Shown here: positions 1-9,053 of the stretch, in pieces
Layout of the letters: every line of letters begins with the position of its first letter
Position numbering within the stretch: the first letter of the stretch is position 1
DNA from: Commensalibacter oyaizuii
GTDB lineage: Bacteria; Pseudomonadota; Alphaproteobacteria; Acetobacterales; Acetobacteraceae
Direction of reading: 5' to 3'
Assembly: GCF_029953265.1 (NCBI RefSeq)
Contig: NZ_JASBAO010000001.1
Span: forward strand, 2,237,501-2,301,500
Length of the DNA: 64,000 bases
The notes under the pieces: model-generated
The model's input: the letters and a program-made list of their open reading frames with translations, nothing else
The model's database searches: none
What the model was told of the DNA's origin: nothing
Made by a program: the position numbers and the translations under genes

Positions 1-166
1 CGATGTCAGCGCCTGTTCTTTGATGTTGTCGCTGTTGCTTGCTTACAATATTGCTGGCTTTAGAGAACAAAGTTTTTTTAATAGAGCGATGTTCCAAATG
101 AAATAATGGAAATTCAATGGATAAATGCTCTAAGTGAATAAAACTTTTTGGATTTGCTTCGTGCAT
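1..166 (-). CDS. Polysaccharide/polyol-type export ABC transporter ATP-binding protein, N-terminal fragment
   Basis: Reading the minus strand from an ATG at 166 gives 55 codons that run off the window edge. The N-terminus contains IHLEHLSIEFPLF followed by HRSIKKTLFS. That is the usual opening of KpsT/Wzt-type ATPases, which energise export of capsule or O-antigen through an ABC-2 permease. The matching permease lies two genes upstream on the same strand, which supports the call. Only the region before Walker A is present, so no nucleotide-binding motif can be seen. The gap to the preceding GT61-type gene is 16 bases, so the three genes are probably one operon. What the sequence shows is the N-terminal similarity. 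The export role is inferred from family and context. Confidence 0.7.
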   Translation of the reverse strand, partial: MHEANPKSFIHLEHLSIEFPLFHLEHRSIKKTLFSKASNIVSKQQRQHQRTGADI

Positions 167-182
167 GTTTAGGTATAAATTT

Positions 183-1292
183 TTACAATGAGTCTAAACG
201 ATTAATAGCATTTTTAATTATCTCTGGGGTAATTTTGGTCCAATCTAAATCAAAAAAACTATACTGTATTCGATTGGTTGATGCGATCATATAAGGCCAT
301 GCGGGTATATAATTTTGCATATGGACCGAACGTGAAAATTCTAATATTTCTGTGTCGTTTTGACAAAATAAAATATTAATTAACTCTGGTCTATGAGGGG
401 AAACGATTAATTCTGCTTGTGAGAACAGGGAAATTTGAGTATCGAAATCCATTGTGCTTAGATCAACAGGGGTGATATCAAGTTCTTTTAGTGTATCCTT
501 GATGATATTTTGTTGCCCCTCTTGCAGCATAGGTTCCATATGATCATCTTGGTTAATATAAAAACGGGGGGGGAGATTGTCTCTATACTTGATTTTTTTA
601 TTTAAATGAGAAAAAACAGTTTGAGCATCTTTAAAGTTAAAATATGCTTGCGGAAGATAGCTGTTAGGCCACAGATAAGATAATTTTTTAATCTTATATA
701 TTCCATCTTTTAATGGCAGGATACGAGATTTTATCCCCACTTTATCAATGGTTTCTTCATATAATTTTTTCGATATAGGGTGTGGAGTGCTCGTAATATC
801 TCTATATTCAGGAACAGCAATTTTTATATGTTCAGGAACATATAAGCTGGCTAAATATGCTTTTGAAAGGGTATACCCCATCCAGTGGTCATAGGCCATC
901 CATTGCGAGTCAAAAGATATAAATATTTCATCAAGAAACTCTACATTTTGTAATGAAGGCAGTTCTTGAGATGCCAGCGCTTCTTCACAAAAATAAGTGC
1001 TTTCTGTAATGACGTGTAAATCGTCTGTAATAATAACACCATCTATGCCATCTTTTACCACTAGGAAAACGTTCTCTAGAGTGCAGAAAAATAACATGCC
1101 TGCTTGTATTTCACGTAATAATTCAAGGGGCGAACCGCTCTTTGGATCTACTCCTTGGGCTAGGCGTAATAATTGCTGTTCAGGAAATGCTTCTACTGGG
1201 GCAAGACGAGGTTTAGGAGAGGTTGATACTGAACTTTTTAGTACACCAGGGGGACGAAAGGTAAATGTAGAATATTGACCTTTGATATGCAT
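183..1292 (-). CDS. GT61-family-like glycosyltransferase (DUF563)
   Basis: A 369-residue protein with the C-terminal layout of GT61 capsule or O-linked glycosyltransferases: a segment like PRFYINQDD (family R/N-rich strand) near residue 245, then LFSQAELIVSPHRPELIN at about 288-306, then a strand ending EILEFS. In the family this region normally reads close to GxHGAGLxN, so the His is kept but the small Gly-Ala-Gly part is replaced by RPE. It lies between an export permease and its ATPase, so a role in building the exported polysaccharide or glycoconjugate is likely. No signal peptide or membrane segment is apparent, so it probably acts in the cytoplasm. Donor and acceptor cannot be told from the sequence. 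Confidence 0.65.
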   Translation of the reverse strand: MHIKGQYSTFTFRPPGVLKSSVSTSPKPRLAPVEAFPEQQLLRLAQGVDPKSGSPLELLREIQAGMLFFCTLENVFLVVKDGIDGVIITDDLHVITESTYFCEEALASQELPSLQNVEFLDEIFISFDSQWMAYDHWMGYTLSKAYLASLYVPEHIKIAVPEYRDITSTPHPISKKLYEETIDKVGIKSRILPLKDGIYKIKKLSYLWPNSYLPQAYFNFKDAQTVFSHLNKKIKYRDNLPPRFYINQDDHMEPMLQEGQQNIIKDTLKELDITPVDLSTMDFDTQISLFSQAELIVSPHRPELINILFCQNDTEILEFSRSVHMQNYIPAWPYMIASTNRIQYSFFDLDWTKITPEIIKNAINRLDSL

Positions 1293-1361
1293 GAATAAGT
1301 AAACCTTTTTGTATTATATTAATAAAAACCAGAATAACGGTGTAAACACGTTCTTACGAAT

Positions 1362-2225
1362 TTATATCCAGAATGCTAATCGACCACGTTTGTTGGCAAA
1401 AATATATCCAGCGATAATCCACAAAAGACAACTATACCCCAAAGCATAAAGCCAAATGATTAAAGGGGGTATGTGACCAAGTAGAGGGGTTCTAATAATT
1501 TCTATAATCGAATAAAATGGATTTAAGGAAATTACATTAATATTGGGTTTTAACTGTGATGGCATCCACATAATAGGGGTTATATAGAAAAAAATTTGAA
1601 TAACGCTATTAATGATTTGGGGAATATCCCTAAAACGTGCACATATACATCCCAAAAGTAGGCAAATTGCTAGTCCATCAACAATCCATAATAAAAAACC
1701 GGGTAAACTAAGTAAGGCAACCCATCCAGGTCTTACATTAAAAATTAGAAAAACAACGAATGGAACAATCATATTTAGGGTTATGATAATACCGTTTCTA
1801 ATAATGGTTCGTAGTGCTTGTAAGAAAAAGGGCAATTTAACGGAATGGATTGTATCGTTGGCCTGTAAGAAACAATGGCACCCTTCGACCATGACTGCGG
1901 TAATACCAAGTTGCCATAGGATTATTGATAACGAAACAAATGGAAGATATTCAGGCAGGTTGAGTTTAAAAAGGGAACCGTAAATAATTCCCATAGCTGC
2001 AATCATAACTGCGGAGGTCGATGTAATCCATAATGGTCCCAAAAGAGACCCTTTATAACGCAATTTAATATCAAACCATCCAAGGGAAAATGCCAGTTTC
2101 CATAATTGTAGGCTTTCTTTTATATCCTTTAGTGCTAGATAATATACGTTATTAGATGCTTGATTACTATTTTGAATGCGTAAGGTCATCTTTTGGATAT
2201 AACAATCAAATAAATTTAGATGCAA
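1362..2225 (-). CDS. ABC-2 type polysaccharide export permease
   Basis: A 287-residue membrane protein of the KpsM/Wzm (TagG) type. After a short cytoplasmic N-terminus it has FDIKLRYKGSLLGPLW, the characteristic pre-TM1 motif of polysaccharide ABC-2 permeases. About six hydrophobic segments follow, and the end has NPFYSIIEIIRTPLLGH, another conserved family stretch. It would form the inner-membrane channel for a lipid-linked or soluble glycan, working with the ATPase whose start lies at 166-1. The internal Met at residue 13 could be the real start, since the first 12 residues look atypical. It is the first gene of the three-gene minus-strand unit. Confidence 0.85.
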   Translation of the reverse strand: MHLNLFDCYIQKMTLRIQNSNQASNNVYYLALKDIKESLQLWKLAFSLGWFDIKLRYKGSLLGPLWITSTSAVMIAAMGIIYGSLFKLNLPEYLPFVSLSIILWQLGITAVMVEGCHCFLQANDTIHSVKLPFFLQALRTIIRNGIIITLNMIVPFVVFLIFNVRPGWVALLSLPGFLLWIVDGLAICLLLGCICARFRDIPQIINSVIQIFFYITPIMWMPSQLKPNINVISLNPFYSIIEIIRTPLLGHIPPLIIWLYALGYSCLLWIIAGYIFANKRGRLAFWI

Positions 2226-2509
2226 TGGTTTGCAAAGTTTCTATCATCCATCATTATAAATGATCCCAATATGAGAGACAATCTTTATATTGATATAAAT
2301 TTCTTTTATTAAAGAAAAATTATTTCTTATATCCGTTCTTGATCATCATTTCTATTGCAAAAAAAAGCTTTATCTTGTAGGTATTATTATAATTAAATTA
2401 GTTTGTTGATTCCTTATAAAAAAGTTATTTAACAAACCGTAAAAGCGCAGTATTTTATTATGATATCAATATAAAGTATTGATTCAAATAAATTTGGGAT
2501 AGATGCATC

Positions 2510-4030
2510 ATGGCGCACGCTAGAAATAATTGTCGACCTTCATTTGTGGGTTCTTATCATTATATGAACAGGATTTTGCATAAAAAATTGTCAGCTTCTT
2601 TAGTTTTGCGTCTAGGAAGTGTCGGCAGCATCGCAGCATTACTTGCAGCTTGTTCATCTACGCCTTCAACGCGTCAACAGCAAGTTCCCATAGCGCAAGA
2701 AGTTGCTACTTATAAAGCGCGTGCTCGATCTTATTACGCCCCTCCTGGACCAGCTAGTGACCCTTGGGGGCCATATATTAAAGAGGCATCAAAGCGATTT
2801 GACGTTCCCGAAGAATGGATTCGTGGCGTCATGAAGCAGGAATCTGGTGGAAATTCCTTTGCAACATCTGGCCCAGGAGCAATGGGCTTGATGCAGTTAA
2901 TGCCACCAACATACGATGAAATGAGAATTGCTTATAATTTAGGGGACGATGCTTATGATCCTCATGATAATATTATGGCAGGTACAGCATATATCCGACA
3001 AATGTATGATATATATGGATCGCCTGGGTTCTTAGCCGCTTATAACGGTGGTCCTGGTCGTTTAGATGATTTTCTAACTCGTAATAGAGCATTACCCTTA
3101 GAAACGCGTCGTTATGTTGCATCTATAGGTCCACGTATTCAGGGGATCAATCCAAAACGACGTTCACAGGCTGATCTATTGGTTGAAAGCCGACAATTTG
3201 GTGGGGGATTGGACCAAACGCAATACGCATCTGCTGCGCAGCCACTTTCGTATCGATCTAGGGGATTATCCCCACAAGCAAACGCAGTGCAACAGGCGTG
3301 GGCTAATAGACAAAGCGGTGGGCAGTCTGCAGATAGTTTAAATATGGCCAGCCTAAATCGTGTCGATACGGGTACGACTGATAGTTTAAATCGACAAAGT
3401 TTACGCAGTGCTGGTGGACGTCCAGTGCAAGTTGCAATGCTACCTCCTCAAGGGCAGGTCAGTGCTTCGGGAACAGGATACCCTACTCAATGGAAAAGTT
3501 TTGATCGCCAACCAAATCGCTATAAAGGCGAAACCAATAAAGATGTAACGTCTGTGTGGGAGTCGAGAGGGTTTCAACCGACACCTTCACGTCCTGTAAT
3601 GGCAAGAGAAGAAAGTGTTGTCCCAGTAGCGCCACCGCCCGTTATTATTGCATCAGCACCATCTACAAATACATATAAAAACAGAAATTATTATAAACCA
3701 GTTTCTTATCAATTATCCCCATCAACGAGTTCATCAAGGACTGCTAAGAAAGTCGTTGCCCCCTCAAAAACAAGTAAGGTTTCTGTTGCTGGTGGATGGG
3801 GAATTCAGGTCGGTGCATTTGCTTCGTCTTCCCAAGCACGCAGTGCTGCAGGAAAAGCAAAAAGTCAAGCTGCTTTACACGCTGGATCACAACAGGTCGA
3901 AGCTGTAACCGTTGGACGAAATAAACTTTACCGGGCTAGAGTCACAGGGTTAAGTCAGACAGCGGCTAAAAGTGCCTGCCAGAAGCTATCTTCTTGTATG
4001 TTACTGTCCCCATCGAAAATTAATTCGTAA
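2510..4030 (+). CDS. Lytic transglycosylase with SLT and C-terminal SPOR domain, probable lipoprotein
   Basis: A 506-residue periplasmic cell-wall enzyme. A hydrophobic signal ends in the lipobox LLAAC (Cys about 48). A Slt70-like catalytic domain at about 88-200 shows the catalytic Glu in MKQESGG, then GAMGLMQLMP and AYNGG. A long Ser/Gln/Pro-rich linker follows. The last ~80 residues are a SPOR domain (WGIQVGAFASSSQAR ... YRARVTGL) that binds denuded septal glycan. This is the RlpA/MltC-like logic of targeting peptidoglycan cleavage to the division site. An ATG at 2564 (residue 19) would give a more usual signal peptide, and neither start has a strong ribosome site. It is not clearly in an operon. 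Confidence 0.9.
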   Translation: MAHARNNCRPSFVGSYHYMNRILHKKLSASLVLRLGSVGSIAALLAACSSTPSTRQQQVPIAQEVATYKARARSYYAPPGPASDPWGPYIKEASKRFDVPEEWIRGVMKQESGGNSFATSGPGAMGLMQLMPPTYDEMRIAYNLGDDAYDPHDNIMAGTAYIRQMYDIYGSPGFLAAYNGGPGRLDDFLTRNRALPLETRRYVASIGPRIQGINPKRRSQADLLVESRQFGGGLDQTQYASAAQPLSYRSRGLSPQANAVQQAWANRQSGGQSADSLNMASLNRVDTGTTDSLNRQSLRSAGGRPVQVAMLPPQGQVSASGTGYPTQWKSFDRQPNRYKGETNKDVTSVWESRGFQPTPSRPVMAREESVVPVAPPPVIIASAPSTNTYKNRNYYKPVSYQLSPSTSSSRTAKKVVAPSKTSKVSVAGGWGIQVGAFASSSQARSAAGKAKSQAALHAGSQQVEAVTVGRNKLYRARVTGLSQTAAKSACQKLSSCMLLSPSKINS

Positions 4031-4280
4031 TTATAATTATTTTATATTTTGATTTAGGATTCGATACCTCATACCTAAACGGGCTATGTTCATTTTTTAA
4101 GTTGACTGTCTCATCTGGTTTGGACTTATACCTCAATTCGAAATGATCACTTGGCGCAATTTTGATGATCAGCATTGGTGTCTGTAGAAAACTTTTCGTT
4201 TAAATAAACATTTAATAATCCACAACAATTAACTCACGTCATAGTAAGCCACTCTATGTAGAAGGTAGATTAGGGTGTTT

Positions 4281-5404
4281 ATGAGAAACATGAAAATTGT
4301 TGTTAGCACTGTCTTTCAAGATTTAGGGAATGACGCCAACCAATCTGATAGACACAGAGAAATTAGCTAATGCGTTATTGCTTGGAGAGCTTGATGCATG
4401 TCGCGACATCAAACCTGATATTGTTTTACATAGGTTTTAGCCAATTACTGGTTTAGCACGTCGTATGGTGGAGCCTGAAATTACGGGAATTTGCTTTGTT
4501 CCACTACCTTTGGTGCCTGTATTTTTGATATGCTACCTGATGTGTTGGAACAAATAAAAATATTTTCCCATTTACCAAAATACTTACGGCTGTTATTTTT
4601 TAAGTTAATCCCTCTATTTATAAAAAAACGCGTTCCTATATTGCATCAAAATAATATTAGAAATGCGGTCATGCCCCTCGGATGGAACAAAGAGCCGTGT
4701 AAAAGTTTTTGATTTATTGAAAGCAGTTTTGATTATTGTGAATGATTTACCAGATTTTTATCAACTGGATAAGTTTCCTTCCAAGGTGAAATTCACTGGG
4801 TCTTTATTTTTTATATCTGATGGTGAAATTGAGATTGATCCCGATATTTTAAATGTTTTTGACTCAAATATTGCTGAACCCAAAATTTTTGCACGCTAAG
4901 TAGTGCAGGTTCAGAAGAAATGTTAAGGCCTATTTTGGAGGCCTTTACATATGGGGTCGGGTTAAACTGGAACGCAGTTATTCTTTTATCTCATTATTCT
5001 GTTGATAAATGTCTAAACATTTTAAATCGCAGAGATAGAGTGTATGTTATCAATAAATTTATTCCTGCATTGAAAGTTAATCTAATGGCTGATGTTATAT
5101 TATGTCACGGTGGCCAGGGGACTTTACAAACAGCATTTTATGTTGGAACGTCTGTTGTTGGTGTAGCAATGCAGCAGGAACAATTTATTGATTTGGCAAT
5201 ATAGAATCACACGGCGCTGGCATCCGCATTCCTTTCAGAAAATGGAATTCTCAGCATATTCAGGCGTCTATTCTGCGTATCTTAAAAAATGAAGAATTTA
5301 AAAAATCAGCTTTATTTTTTCAGAAATGTATTCAATTGAGCAATGGTGCAAAAAATGCCACAGATACTATTTGGCATTTTATCAAAAATAAAAAAAATCT
5401 GTAA
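4281..5404 (+). pseudogene. Decayed UDP-sugar glycosyltransferase (GT1/MGT-like)
   Basis: Pieces of one GT1-type glycosyltransferase can be read in changing frames. The start is MKIVVSTVFQ from 4290. It is followed by KPDIVLHRF then a stop and ITGLARR around 4410-4460, a helical segment at 4515-4660, LPDFYQLDKFPSKVKFTGS at about 4750-4800, and SSAGSEEMLRPILEAF at 4900-4950. Next comes the hallmark nucleotide-sugar motif HGGQGTLQTAFYVGTSVVG at 5107-5163. The frame changes again near 5200, and ESHGAGIRIPF continues to a stop at 5402-5404. At least four frameshifts or stops separate these pieces, so no full product can be made. Intact relatives are about 400 residues, and the pieces span most of that. 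The substrate is unknown. Confidence 0.85.
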
Positions 5405-5775
5405 AATAACCTATAGTAACTTTTTGAAATTATTTGCACCTTAAAGGACGAGGAGGATTTCATTTGTGCTTGTAGCAGGTAACCCAATCCGTAATACTAA
5501 CCATTAGTATTGGATTAGGTGACCACTTTATCGTGCAATATTAATCCTATTCATCGACGCACTGATTACATAGAAATGGAATGAGTCATCTTTTAAATTA
5601 CATATGTATCATCAAAAGAACGTATTAAAGTCAAATTAAATGATAAATAAACTCGATTTATCTTCAAGTTTTCAACAAATCCATCGTATTTCGCAAAAAT
5701 AAGGACATAATGTAGGGATGAAAACATCAGTTACAAATGAGATTTGTTCGTCTTTAATTACTCAGCTCGCTTATT
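5405..5775. other. Intergenic region between pseudogene and OYE gene
   Basis: No convincing coding sequence in about 370 bases. It contains one notable inverted repeat at 5484-5519 (listed separately). The rest is AT-rich with several stops in every frame. Confidence 0.6.
5484..5519. repeat. Inverted repeat with 16-bp arms and a 2-base bulge
   Basis: The left arm CCAATCC-GT-AATACTAA pairs with the right arm TTAGTATTGGATTAGG across a 3-base centre. Only one base differs apart from the GT bulge. No T-run follows on either strand, so a classic terminator is unlikely. It could be an operator, a remnant of a mobile-element end or an attenuator stem. Confidence 0.5.
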
Positions 5776-6855
5776 CTAGTTACGTTTACCTCTCCAATAT
5801 TGTGGGACTGTGGTTATCTTCCGATTTAGCCTTTGAGCTGCTACCCATGGCCAATGAGGGTTCGCCAGTATAGATCGCCCTATCGCAACAGCATCCGCCT
5901 GACCACTGGCAAGAATAGCTTCGGCTGTTTCTGGCTCGCTGATTAGACCAACAGCAATGGTTGGAATTGCAGCTTGTTTACGTATTTCGTGGGCAAAACT
6001 GACTTGGAATCCTGGCCCTGCTGGGATTTTTTGCTGTGGGCTTAATCCCGCTGTTGAAACATGAATAGCAGGGCATCCCAGTGCTTTTAATGCTTTACAT
6101 AAAATAATTGCTTCATCAAGATTCCAACCTTTATCCACCCAATCCGTAGCGGAAATACGAACCCATACAGGAATCTGCACCGCATCATATACAGCTTTAT
6201 AAATCTCTAGGGCAAAACGCATCCGATTTTCAAGAGAGCCGCCATAGGAATCCTGTCGATGGTTGGAAAGAGGGGATAGAAATTCATGAACTAAATATCC
6301 ATGTGCCATGTGCAGTTCAATACCATTAATACCAATAGCCTCTGATCGTTTTGCACTGTTTACAAAGGCTTGGGTTGTTTGGTGGATATCCTCTATTGTC
6401 ATTGCTGTAGGGGCGGGATCATCCGGTAAAAATGGGATTGCTGATGGAGCAATAGGTTGCCAGCTTAAAGGATCAGATTGAGGTATGAGTCGTTCCCCTT
6501 TTTCCTGTGCTTTCCAAGGTTCATATGTAGAAGCTTTTCTGCCTGCATGGGCCAATTGAATAGCGATGGGCATGGACGAATATTGGCGAACAGATCGAAG
6601 AACATCTGCCATTGCCTGTTGGGTCTCATCAGACCATAATCCAACACAATAGGGCGAGATACGTCCCTCTGGGGATACACCGGTGGCTTCTATAATAAAT
6701 AATCCAGCACCAGAGGTTAACATACTGCCAATATGGATGCGATGCCAATCACTCATTTTGCCGTCTTGGGCACTGTATTGGCACATGGGCGGGATAATAA
6801 TTCTATTTTCTAGGGTAAGATTCCCAATAGACCATGGCTCAAATAAATGTATCAT
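5776..6855 (-). CDS. NADH:flavin oxidoreductase, Old Yellow Enzyme family (YqjM/NamA-like)
   Basis: A 359-residue FMN-dependent ene-reductase. The N-terminus has IIPPMCQYSAQDG, where the Cys and Tyr are the YqjM-class active-site residues. HMAHGYLVHEFLSPLSNHRQDSYGGSLENR at about 180-210 is the OYE signature, with the His-Gly-Tyr that binds substrate and the Arg/Asp that contact flavin. AVGLISEPETAEAILASGQADAVAIGR near 295-325 forms the FMN phosphate site. Length fits the YqjM class (about 340-360). Such enzymes reduce activated C=C bonds with NADPH and often act in detoxification. It is a single gene, with the next gene upstream in transcription 262 bases away. Confidence 0.92.
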   Translation of the reverse strand: MIHLFEPWSIGNLTLENRIIIPPMCQYSAQDGKMSDWHRIHIGSMLTSGAGLFIIEATGVSPEGRISPYCVGLWSDETQQAMADVLRSVRQYSSMPIAIQLAHAGRKASTYEPWKAQEKGERLIPQSDPLSWQPIAPSAIPFLPDDPAPTAMTIEDIHQTTQAFVNSAKRSEAIGINGIELHMAHGYLVHEFLSPLSNHRQDSYGGSLENRMRFALEIYKAVYDAVQIPVWVRISATDWVDKGWNLDEAIILCKALKALGCPAIHVSTAGLSPQQKIPAGPGFQVSFAHEIRKQAAIPTIAVGLISEPETAEAILASGQADAVAIGRSILANPHWPWVAAQRLNRKITTVPQYWRGKRN

Positions 6856-7029
6856 TTTCTTTCCTTGGTTATAAAAGTGATAAAAATGAGTAGGGAAGAA
6901 TTATGGTATCGTTTTAACTGGACAATGTGCAAGTAACTTTGTGATTTTAAAGCAGCACAATTTGGTGTCTAGAATATTAAATATTCTTAATGCCAGAAGG
7001 TTAGTTGTAATTATTATGACTTGAAGATA

Positions 7030-7072
7030 GATTTTACACTTCTATTCGTTTTTTTGAATAGGATGTAAAATC
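7030..7072 (-). terminator. Stem-loop downstream of nfsB-like gene
   Basis: The arms GATTTTACACTTCTATTC (7030-7047) and GAATAGGATGTAAAATC (7056-7072) pair over almost their whole length with an 8-base T-rich loop. It lies about 45 bases past the nitroreductase stop. There is no strong T-run after it on the minus strand, so its efficiency is uncertain. Confidence 0.5.
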
Positions 7073-7117
7073 ATTTTAACAAGGTGAAAAAGTAAAAATT
7101 GTAAATCAATCGGTCAT

Positions 7118-7774
7118 TTAAAAGAAAGAAAATATTTGCTCTTTAGGCAAACGCGATTTAGGAAGTTCTGCATTATAATCATCATCTGCGCGATAACCCA
7201 AGGCTATCGTAACCAAACTTTTATATCCTTGATCATGTAAATTAAACTCGTTGTCCAATATTTTATGATCAAATCCTTCAATTGGGGTTGCATCAATTCC
7301 TAAAGTAGCAGCACCTAATAATAGGGTTCCCAAAGCAATATATGCTTGTTTGTCCATCCATGTTTGAAGATCGTGAAAGATTTCTTTGTGCATGTGAATA
7401 TATCGACTATAAAGATCAACAGTTTTTTGTTTTTTTTCAGGTGAAGCAATACGTCCATCTTGTTCTTCTTGATCTAAAATATTTTGAATATACGCTTTGT
7501 CCATATCTGTTTTTGCACAAATAACAACGACATGAGAGGCATCAATAACCTTGCTGTGATTATAAGAATACATGTCACCTTCCATGGATTTTGCTATACG
7601 ACTTTTTCCATTCGGAGTCTCGGCAATAATAAAATGATAAGGTTGTGAATTAATTGATGTTGGCGTGTATTGAAGTGCGTCAATTAATTGTTCGAATAAG
7701 TCAGCCGGAATTTTTTTACTCGGATTATATTTTTTGGTTGTGTATCGCTTGCGAACAATAGCTTTTAAATCCAT
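7118..7774 (-). CDS. nfsB: NfsB-like oxygen-insensitive NAD(P)H nitroreductase
   Basis: A 218-residue flavoprotein matching E. coli NfsB (217 residues) from the first residue. MDLKAIVRKRYTTKKYNP fits the FMN-binding R-x-S/T-x-K start, and LQYTPTSINSQPYHFIIAET is the conserved substrate/FMN segment. ALGTLLLGAATLGIDATPIEGFD and the C-terminal VTIALGYRADDDYN are also typical. It reduces nitroaromatics and quinones with NAD(P)H using FMN in a cytosolic homodimer. It stands alone between stem-loops, so it is probably transcribed singly. The symbol is by similarity, and the physiological substrate is unknown. Confidence 0.85.
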   Translation of the reverse strand: MDLKAIVRKRYTTKKYNPSKKIPADLFEQLIDALQYTPTSINSQPYHFIIAETPNGKSRIAKSMEGDMYSYNHSKVIDASHVVVICAKTDMDKAYIQNILDQEEQDGRIASPEKKQKTVDLYSRYIHMHKEIFHDLQTWMDKQAYIALGTLLLGAATLGIDATPIEGFDHKILDNEFNLHDQGYKSLVTIALGYRADDDYNAELPKSRLPKEQIFSFF

Positions 7775-7944
7775 AATATCCTCTATAAATGAGTAGTTTA
7801 AAATTATATGTTAAGATGTAACTGAATATAATAGTATATTCATTAAACAAGTATTTTGAAAATAGCTTTTTTGTGTATTTATTTATACAGCAAGCTGTAT
7901 TTTTTTATGAAAAAAATAAATAAAATACTATGCAGGAAAAAGAC

Positions 7945-7994
7945 GCTGTCAAAAATATTATTAATTTTACGGTAGTATTTTTATTTTTGACAGC
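7945..7994 (-). terminator. Terminator of the GT25-like gene
   Basis: A perfect 13-bp stem, GCTGTCAAAAATA (7945-7957) with TATTTTTGACAGC (7982-7994), has a 24-base loop. On the minus strand the stem is followed by GTCTTTTTCC, a usable T-run. It sits about 65 bases past the stop of the gene at 8059-8838. Confidence 0.65.
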
Positions 7995-8058
7995 ATGTAG
8001 GGAACAGACATAGGAAATCTGTACGAAGACTTTGTGGTTTAATTATGTAAAAAGTTTG

Positions 8059-8838
8059 TTATGTTGATGACAATGTTGAGATTGTTGGTAACACGGCGAT
8101 CATTGGTAATGAAATATAAGCATTTAGAATATGAAGGTGACGATTAACTTCGATATCTAAGCTTTTATTAGAACGATGTTGTATGGGGCTAAACGCATAA
8201 AAGTTCGTTCCATGAGGGCGATCTTGATAGCTTGGTGCAATATCATTGGCAATTGGTAAAGTAAGTTTTAGTAACTGCTCTGCCCCTTTGGGTGAAATCG
8301 TATAGCACCCTAAGCCAGCAAAAGACAAAACTTTGATGATTTGAGGTGAAATTATATTTTTTTGATATAATTCAACGTCAATTAGATCGTTGTTTGCCGT
8401 ATCAATTTCTTGGGTAGTGTTTCCACAAAAATTGTAAATTGCCTCTGGTATACTCGGAAGTAATTTTAGACAAAGATTCCAGTTCAGATCATACCCCCAA
8501 ATCATTAATTCATAATTGGGGTGTAGTAATAAAGAGCGTTGTTGATGAGATAAAAAATCTTTGTGAGTAACTGCATTGCTTTCGAAAATAGTAATTGGCT
8601 GTTGTGTTTCAACGGCATGCTTCCATAAAGAGATATGAGCCTCAGTCAATGAAAGTTCGTAAGGGCTATATTGATTATCACTTGTGATAATATTTTGCGT
8701 AATTAATTTCTGGCGCTGCTGGGCGTTTGAAGCATGTGCCTCTACAGGGGTGATGGAAATATTTAAATGATTATTTGCTTGGTGGAAAGAATTAAGAGCA
8801 TCTTGGTTTTTATATGTATAAATAACAAAATATTTCAT
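8059..8838 (-). CDS. GT25-like (LPS biosynthesis) glycosyltransferase, divergent
   Basis: A 259-residue protein with the outline of GT25 LPS galactosyl/glucosyltransferases. It has an N-terminal strand YFVIYTYKNQDAL, then SLTEAHISLWKHAVETQQPITIFES. The family pattern there is LSHxxxW...ILEDD, where the paired acids bind the metal. Here it reads IFESNAV, so the usual acidic pair is not intact. A later CYTISPKGAEQLLKL matches the typical AYxIsxxgAxkLL of the family. It may be an inactive relative or use another acid. No membrane segment is visible. Neighbours are unrelated metabolic genes, and it has its own terminator. Confidence 0.6.
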   Translation of the reverse strand: MKYFVIYTYKNQDALNSFHQANNHLNISITPVEAHASNAQQRQKLITQNIITSDNQYSPYELSLTEAHISLWKHAVETQQPITIFESNAVTHKDFLSHQQRSLLLHPNYELMIWGYDLNWNLCLKLLPSIPEAIYNFCGNTTQEIDTANNDLIDVELYQKNIISPQIIKVLSFAGLGCYTISPKGAEQLLKLTLPIANDIAPSYQDRPHGTNFYAFSPIQHRSNKSLDIEVNRHLHILNAYISLPMIAVLPTISTLSST

Positions 8839-8983
8839 TTTTAATCCAAATAAACCATTTAAATATTATGATAAGATATATTCTATCTATGTAAGTATTA
8901 CGTTATAATCAAGATTATAAAAAATTAAGTTTATTTAATAAGTGGTTTCACAATGAAATATGATCGAAATTGATTTCTAGGAG

Positions 8984-9039
8984 AAACATTGCGTTTTATA
9001 AGATTATAAAAAAATGTAATATTGTAAAACGCAATGTTT
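8984..9039 (-). terminator. Stem-loop downstream of the small membrane protein gene
   Basis: A perfect 15-bp stem, AAACATTGCGTTTTA (8984-8998) with TAAAACGCAATGTTT (9025-9039), has a 26-base loop and begins 14 bases past the stop at 9054. No T-run follows on the minus strand. It may act as a transcript 3'-end stabiliser or a Rho-assisted end. Confidence 0.5.
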
Positions 9040-9053
9040 GTATAAGGATCAGA

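Noticed and set aside
997-1278. Open frame of 93 codons on the plus strand opposite the GT61-like gene
   Set aside because: It is the antisense shadow of a real gene, with no family features or ribosome site.
4031-4280. Possible transposase remnant before the pseudogene
   Set aside because: A short peptide-like stretch near 4143 was considered but shows no terminal repeat or recognisable transposase motif.
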